Source of the DNA: an uncultured Armatimonadota bacterium
GTDB taxonomy: Bacteria > Armatimonadota > Fimbriimonadia > Fimbriimonadales > Fimbriimonadaceae
Direction: 5' to 3'
DNA: 64,000 nt
Assembly: GCA_903904815.1 (NCBI GenBank)
Contig: CAIVDU010000031.1
Span: 62,001 to 126,000, forward strand
The notes under the pieces are model-generated. The model was given only the letters and a program-made list of their open reading frames with translations. It ran no database searches and was not told where the DNA came from. A program made the translations under genes and the position numbers. This document shows, piece by piece, positions 59,512 through 64,000 of the stretch; position 1 is the stretch's first letter, and the number at the start of each line of letters is the position of its first letter.

Positions 59512-60297
59512 GTGAGTGTAGCGATCCCGATTCCGCTGAGGAGACTCCTTGATCCGCGTCCTACCGAGATCGCGATGCGTGATCCGGTCTTAGACTCAGT
59601 GAATATTCCAGCCTGGGAGTTGCCGGATCGCACTTACGAACTGCCGGGGAAAACGGAGTTGATCGAGGTGGCCGACTTCGGCCCAGCTTCGACGGTTGCC
59701 GTCGAATGGTTGAACGCCCATGGTCGATCTGCACGCCTGGCCGTCGCGGAGTTTGGTACAGATCGCGGGTCAGGCCGGCTTTGGTCGCCCAATCCCTTTC
59801 TAGAGGAGTGTGTTGTGGATCTCACTCCCAATACCGCACTCGATTTGGGCTGCGGAGCGGGGCGTGAAGCCGTCTTTTTGGCTTCGATGGGCTGGACGGT
59901 TTCGGCGGTCGATCTTCTGCCGGATGCGTTGGAACGCGCTTCGCGCTTCGCGGCACATTACCCAGAGCTGCAGGGACGAATCTCATGGGAAACGAGGGAT
60001 CTTGAGTTGGAATTTCCCGACCTCCAAAACCTAGGTCTCGTCTCGATGCTTTACTTTTTGGACCGAAGTGCGGTTCAGAAGGCCAAGTCACATCTTCGGC
60101 CGGGTGGGTCACTCGTTCTCGAGACGTTTACCGAGCGACATCGTGAACGGTTTGGAAAACCTCAATCTTTGGACCGAACACTTCGAACCGGAGAGCTAAC
60201 GGACTTGGCTGCGGGAATGGAGATCCATCACCTGTCGGAAGACTGGAGAGCAAACGGACGACACACGGGACGGCTCTGGGCGACGTCGCCAGTTTAG
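59512..60297 (+). CDS. Rhodanese-like domain fused to a SAM methyltransferase
   Basis: 261 residues, GTG start at 59512. Residues about 8-75 (LLDPRPTEIAMRDPVLDSVN then IPAWELPDRTYELPG) have the layout of a rhodanese domain, but the active-site Cys loop is replaced by ADFGPAST. Residues about 100-260 are a class I methyltransferase: LDLGCGAGREAVFLASMG (SAM motif I), VSAVDLLPDALERA (motif II, acidic) and LRPGGSLVLETF (motif post). The acceptor substrate is unknown. Its stop overlaps that of the convergent zinc-ribbon gene by 4 bp. Confidence 0.82.
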   Translation: MSVAIPIPLRRLLDPRPTEIAMRDPVLDSVNIPAWELPDRTYELPGKTELIEVADFGPASTVAVEWLNAHGRSARLAVAEFGTDRGSGRLWSPNPFLEECVVDLTPNTALDLGCGAGREAVFLASMGWTVSAVDLLPDALERASRFAAHYPELQGRISWETRDLELEFPDLQNLGLVSMLYFLDRSAVQKAKSHLRPGGSLVLETFTERHRERFGKPQSLDRTLRTGELTDLAAGMEIHHLSEDWRANGRHTGRLWATSPV

Positions 60298-60647
60298 ATG
60301 TGTAGCGTCACGCGAGCAAAGGCTATTGCGGCGCCGGCCAGAAGGATGAGAACCGCGATAACCGGTCCAGGGATGCGGAATCCAGAAGCCGTCTGTTTCG
60401 TCGGGTTGGTCGAGGCTTTGGGGAGCGGGGCGACGTAGCCGGTCATTGCCGGGGCGGGGGCGCTGGCAATCGACGGGAGTGATTCGTTACCAGGCGTCGA
60501 AGGTCGCGACTTGACCCGACTCATACAGTTCGGACATAGTCCGCGTCCGGCCGCATAGACTGTGCGCGGAATGTGCTGTTTGCATGCACGACAATAGACG
60601 GGGTTCGATTTGTCCTCGCCGGTGAACCAATAGGGAAGCTCCGCCAC
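60294..60647 (-). CDS. Small zinc-ribbon protein with C-terminal membrane helix
   Basis: 117 residues. A CxxC...CxxC zinc ribbon near the N-terminus (CRACK...LCPNCM), a Pro/Ser/Ala-rich linker (about 48-85) and one C-terminal membrane helix (GPVIAVLILLAGAAIAFARV). This suggests a tail-anchored protein with the ribbon in the cytoplasm. I do not recognise the family. It shares 4 bp of stop with the methyltransferase gene. Confidence 0.75.
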   Translation of the reverse strand: MAELPYWFTGEDKSNPVYCRACKQHIPRTVYAAGRGLCPNCMSRVKSRPSTPGNESLPSIASAPAPAMTGYVAPLPKASTNPTKQTASGFRIPGPVIAVLILLAGAAIAFARVTLHI

Positions 60648-60837
60648 TTCTTCAAACTATATCACCGGGACTGTCTCGTAGGTCTTCACGCCTAGCGATG
60701 TATGGGTATCCCTGACGATTTGAGCTCAAAAGGCAGTGATTCGGCCGATTGTTTTTTGGTCTCACTTATCTCATTCTTGGGGTCGGAGTTAAACGGGTCT
60801 GCTATTCCGGCTCACATTGCGCTTTAATGACGGGGCA

Positions 60838-62538
60838 ATGGTAGCAACGTCGCTTGGAGACATGATGAGGCGATCCGTCGCCCAGTATCGGGACAAGGTG
60901 GCTTTCCTCGTCCCGGAGAAGAATGACTTTCGGCCAGTCACCTATCAGGAGTTTTTTGATCTGGTCCGAGGCTATGCGGGCGTGATCAAGGCCCAAGGCA
61001 TCTCGCGAGGTGAGCGGGTGGCGATTATTTCCGAAAATTGCTTTGAATGGTCGCTTACCGACTGGGCGTGCCAGTGCCTCGGACTTGTCGTAGTGCCGCT
61101 CTATCCGACTCTTACTCCAGACCAGGCCGCCTACATCGTATCGGATGCAGGCGCAAGGCTGGTTTTGGTGGGGTCGAACGATCAGAGGCTAAAGATCGAC
61201 TGCCTTCCCAATCTGGTGATCATGGACCTCAAGGGAACGGATGGATCGATCGACACGCTTGCGAAGGTGTCTGGCATTGCATTGACTCTGGAGGCGATCA
61301 ACCAAGAAATCGATGAGACGAAGACCGACGACTTGGCAACGATCATCTATACGAGCGGCACGACGGGTCAGCCGAAGGGGGCGATGCTGCCTCATCGCGC
61401 CATCTCCCACATCTGTGAGTTGGTGCCCGTCGAAGTTCCGATGAACTCCTCCGACGTGTTCCTGAGCTTTCTTCCTCAGTCTCACGTGTACGAGCGAGTC
61501 GCGGGTCAGTTTCTTCCCATCTCCTTGGGGGCGACTCTTGGATTCGCCAAGAATCTTGCCTCGCTGGCTGGCGACATGGCCAAGGTTCGACCGACTGTTC
61601 TGCTGTGCGTTCCTCGGTTCTTGGACTCCTTCCGAGATCGGGTCTTGGATGCGGTCGGAAAGCAGAAGCCCCTTCGGCAGAAGCTGTTCGCTTTAGCCCT
61701 CAGCCAGGGCGTCAAGAAGGCGCAGGGCAAGTTTGCCCCCATCAGTGGAGTCCTGGATCCCATCGTCATGAAGAAGATTCGTGAGCGCATGGGGGGTCGG
61801 ATTCGGTTCCTCGTTTCGGGAGGCGCTGCACTTCCCGCGCATACCGCCGAGTTCTACATGGCGGCTGGCCTCACCGTTCTGCAGGGGTACGGCTTGACCG
61901 AGACAACCGGAGCCTCGTTCGTCAACCGACCGAGCAATAACAAGTATTGGACGGTGGGAGAAGCCCTCGGCGTGGAGTGCAAGATTGCCGAAGATGGGGA
62001 AATCTTGCTCCGTGGTCCGGCCGTGATGACCGGCTACTACAATCTTCCCGAAGAGACCCGGCTTGCGATCGATTCCGAAGGGTTTTTCCACACCGGAGAT
62101 ATCGGAGAATTCGAGGGAAAGAATCTGAAGATCACGGATAGGAAAAAAGATCTTCTTGTCCTGGGCAACGGAAAGAACATCGCGCCGCAACCCATTGAGA
62201 ACAAGCTTAAGTCTTCCGTCTTTATCTCCGAAGCGGTACTGATCGGTGATGGTATGGACGCGTGTGCCGCCTTGATTATCCCTCACTTCGATGCGGTGAG
62301 AAAGGCACTTCGATTGGCCGATGGGGAGAGCTTGGCTGGAAACGAGGAAGCGAAAGCTCTCATTAAGAAGGAGGTCGAGCGAGTGAACAAGACGCTGGCC
62401 AACTTTGAAATGGTGAAGCGGCATGCGATTCTGAATGCGCCGTTTACGGTGGAGTCAGGCGAGCTGACCCCAACCCTAAAGGTAAAGCGAAAAGTGGTCA
62501 TCGAGCATTACAAGGACATCATTGCGACGCTCCGATGA
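60838..62538 (+). CDS. Long-chain fatty acid-CoA ligase (AMP-forming)
   Basis: 566 residues from ATG 60838 (a TTG at 60817 is in frame). It activates fatty acids to acyl-CoA through an acyl-AMP intermediate. Motifs: AMP-binding P-loop YTSGTTGQPKGAMLPH, FLPQSHVYERVAG, GYGLTETTGA, HTGDIGEFEGKNLKITDRKKD (hinge) and a C-terminal Lys near TPTLKVKRK. The pattern resembles bacterial FAA1/long-chain ligases (AMP-dependent synthetase FadD15-like). Upstream is a 190-bp spacer with nothing else seen. No other lipid gene is nearby. Confidence 0.93.
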   Translation: MVATSLGDMMRRSVAQYRDKVAFLVPEKNDFRPVTYQEFFDLVRGYAGVIKAQGISRGERVAIISENCFEWSLTDWACQCLGLVVVPLYPTLTPDQAAYIVSDAGARLVLVGSNDQRLKIDCLPNLVIMDLKGTDGSIDTLAKVSGIALTLEAINQEIDETKTDDLATIIYTSGTTGQPKGAMLPHRAISHICELVPVEVPMNSSDVFLSFLPQSHVYERVAGQFLPISLGATLGFAKNLASLAGDMAKVRPTVLLCVPRFLDSFRDRVLDAVGKQKPLRQKLFALALSQGVKKAQGKFAPISGVLDPIVMKKIRERMGGRIRFLVSGGAALPAHTAEFYMAAGLTVLQGYGLTETTGASFVNRPSNNKYWTVGEALGVECKIAEDGEILLRGPAVMTGYYNLPEETRLAIDSEGFFHTGDIGEFEGKNLKITDRKKDLLVLGNGKNIAPQPIENKLKSSVFISEAVLIGDGMDACAALIIPHFDAVRKALRLADGESLAGNEEAKALIKKEVERVNKTLANFEMVKRHAILNAPFTVESGELTPTLKVKRKVVIEHYKDIIATLR

Positions 62539-62697
62539 CCGGTTGAATCCTGCTTTTATTTCGGATCTGTTTCGGTCATAGGGGGCGGAGTTACACGCTT
62601 ACCGTGCGAACCCACTAATTCTGTTCTCTATATCGAAAATCATGGCTACTAGGGAGCACACCCGCTTGCATCCGTTCGGCACAATGATGCAAGCACC

Positions 62698-64000
62698 ATG
62701 TCTTCCATTGCATTGACTCTCATAGCCTCTCTCGCAGTCTCATCGCCGGTCCCTCCGCAAGCGGACGAATCGACCATTAGTCGCATTATCGATGAGGGAA
62801 AAAATCACTCCCAGGTCATGATGCAGCTCGATGGGTTGACCCACAAGATCGGGCCCCGCGTCACGAGTTCTCCGAAGCTCCATAAAGCTCAGCACTGGGC
62901 CATGGATCGGTTTCGATCGTGGGGACTTACGAACGTTCACCTTGAGAAGTGGGCGGATATCCCCGTGGGCTTCGAGAGAGGCGACCACAACGTTGGGCGC
63001 TTAGTCGCCCCGTTCCAGCAGGATTTTGAGTTTTCGACGAACAACTGGACTGACGGAACCAATGGCCTTGTAAGAGGTCCTGCTGTAAAGGAGCCGAAGG
63101 ATATCGCCGAGTTCAACGCGAACAAGGCTTCTTACAAGGGCGCTTGGATCATTTGCAGTGGAAGAGCCTCGATGAGGGGCCCCAGCAACAACGAAGCAGC
63201 GGACGTCAAAAAGGCATTGGATGAGGCTGGTATCGCTGGCAGAGTCTACGGGACACCTGGGGAACTGGTTTGGGCTCACGGGACCTGGAAGGACAAGACG
63301 TACGAGAAGCATCCGGCAGGCGTTGAAGTCGTGATTCGACACTCCGACCTGTTACGCATCAATCATGTTTTCGATCTTGGCCAGCCCCCCATCCTTGAGT
63401 TCAATTTGGAGAACCACTGGATCAAAGGTCCAGTGCCGGAGTACAACGTGGTGGCCGAGATCAAAGGAACGGAGAAGCCAGACGAGGTCGTGATCGTCAG
63501 CGGACACCTCGACTCGTGGAACGCACCCGGTTCGCAAGGCGCCAGCGACAACGGCACCGGATCGTCGGTGGCTTTGGAAACTGCGAGAATTCTTGAAGCC
63601 GTCCACGCCAAGCCGAAGCGCACTATTCGGTTCATCCTTTGGTCGGGTGAAGAAGAGGGACTCCTGGGTTCGACCGCCTATGTTGCTGCCCACAAGGATG
63701 AGTGGCCGAAAATCAGTGCGGTCCTCGTAGATGACGAAGGATCGAACTACCACTCGGGCTTCCAAGGGTACGCAAAGATGAAGCCTATCATGGAGGCCGC
63801 ATACGCACCCGTGCAAGCCGCCTTTCCTGAAAAGAAGATGCGCTTCGACATTGTGGGCGACATGTCCCGAGATAGCGGAAGTGACTATGCCCCGTTCAAC
63901 AAAGTTGGTATTCCCGGCTTCAATGTGAAGCAGGAAGGCAAGCAGAACTACGGCTATATCTGGCACACCCAGCACGATCGGTACGAAGAAGCGATCCCCG
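62698..64000 (+). CDS. Exported M28-family zinc peptidase (cut by window edge)
   Basis: 434 codons visible to the edge. The frame starts at ATG 62698. MSSIALTLIASLAVSSPVPP is a signal peptide. A PA-like insert occupies about 110-220, and the M28 catalytic domain follows: metal ligands in SGHLDSWN (His, Asp), GASDNGTGSSVALETA (Asp), SGEEEGLLGSTAY (Glu pair, catalytic and metal), VDDEGSN and the last His in YIWHTQHDRYE near the edge. This is an aminopeptidase or carboxypeptidase of the di-zinc M28 family, likely periplasmic or secreted. The C-terminus lies outside the window. It sits downstream of the acyl-CoA ligase in the same direction. Confidence 0.9.
   Translation, partial: MSSIALTLIASLAVSSPVPPQADESTISRIIDEGKNHSQVMMQLDGLTHKIGPRVTSSPKLHKAQHWAMDRFRSWGLTNVHLEKWADIPVGFERGDHNVGRLVAPFQQDFEFSTNNWTDGTNGLVRGPAVKEPKDIAEFNANKASYKGAWIICSGRASMRGPSNNEAADVKKALDEAGIAGRVYGTPGELVWAHGTWKDKTYEKHPAGVEVVIRHSDLLRINHVFDLGQPPILEFNLENHWIKGPVPEYNVVAEIKGTEKPDEVVIVSGHLDSWNAPGSQGASDNGTGSSVALETARILEAVHAKPKRTIRFILWSGEEEGLLGSTAYVAAHKDEWPKISAVLVDDEGSNYHSGFQGYAKMKPIMEAAYAPVQAAFPEKKMRFDIVGDMSRDSGSDYAPFNKVGIPGFNVKQEGKQNYGYIWHTQHDRYEEAIP

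Overview
The window is one continuous piece of bacterial chromosome, with no phage, plasmid or rRNA/tRNA signature. I place it tentatively in Armatimonadota, near Fimbriimonas, by inference. The reasons are an abundant SLH-domain outer-membrane porin with strong codon bias, a PEP-CTERM protein, many large secreted proteins without a recognisable family, moderately high GC, frequent GTG/TTG starts, and sporulation- or division-type proteins (SpoIIM-like, DivIVA-like) in a cell that looks diderm. No sequence search was possible, so family calls rest on motifs read by eye.

Layout. 1-5.2 kb: a truncated DUF429 gene, a 2H-phosphoesterase-like gene, two unrecognised secreted proteins and an alpha/beta hydrolase. 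5.2-9.7 kb: an ECF sigma factor overlapping a membrane protein that is probably its regulator, divergent from a two-gene ABC exporter. 9.8-14.7 kb: a secreted GH16 glycosidase, a PEP-CTERM protein, a glutathionylspermidine-synthase-like/YgiB-like pair and a lipoprotein. 15-18.6 kb: acpS-alaS-DUF1348. 18.9-25.2 kb: a chemoreceptor, a membrane Fe-S oxidoreductase and a serS/M55 aminopeptidase pair. 25.3-27.6 kb: the SLH-porin with its own promoter, a long leader and a strong terminator. 27.7-31.1 kb: a helicase, acyltransferase and phytoene synthase run. 31.2-35.4 kb: a Tat-exported phosphoesterase, a RAYT transposase, a CPBP protease and a SpoIIM-like protein. 35.5-45.6 kb: mostly housekeeping (yvcK, gmk, coaBC, folE2, gatB, DivIVA, DUF167). 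45.6-53.4 kb: GH29 fucosidase, FHA and PP2C signalling, ilvA and GH63. 53.5-64 kb: SDR, Hsp20, a GGDEF/EAL protein, a K+ channel, a methyltransferase, acyl-CoA ligase and a truncated M28 peptidase.

The genes suggest an aerobic or facultative heterotroph that degrades polysaccharides, can sense and move, uses c-di-GMP and Ser/Thr phosphorylation, and probably makes carotenoids.

The most unusual content lies between the genes. There are several period-7 degenerate tandem repeat arrays of two families, one inside a roughly 120-bp duplication that differs in heptamer number and sits where rpoZ often lies between gmk and coaBC. There is also an octamer-based dispersed repeat, a MITE-like 170-bp element with 15-bp inverted ends, and a habit of convergent genes sharing a 4-bp stop overlap (4 of 8 convergent pairs).
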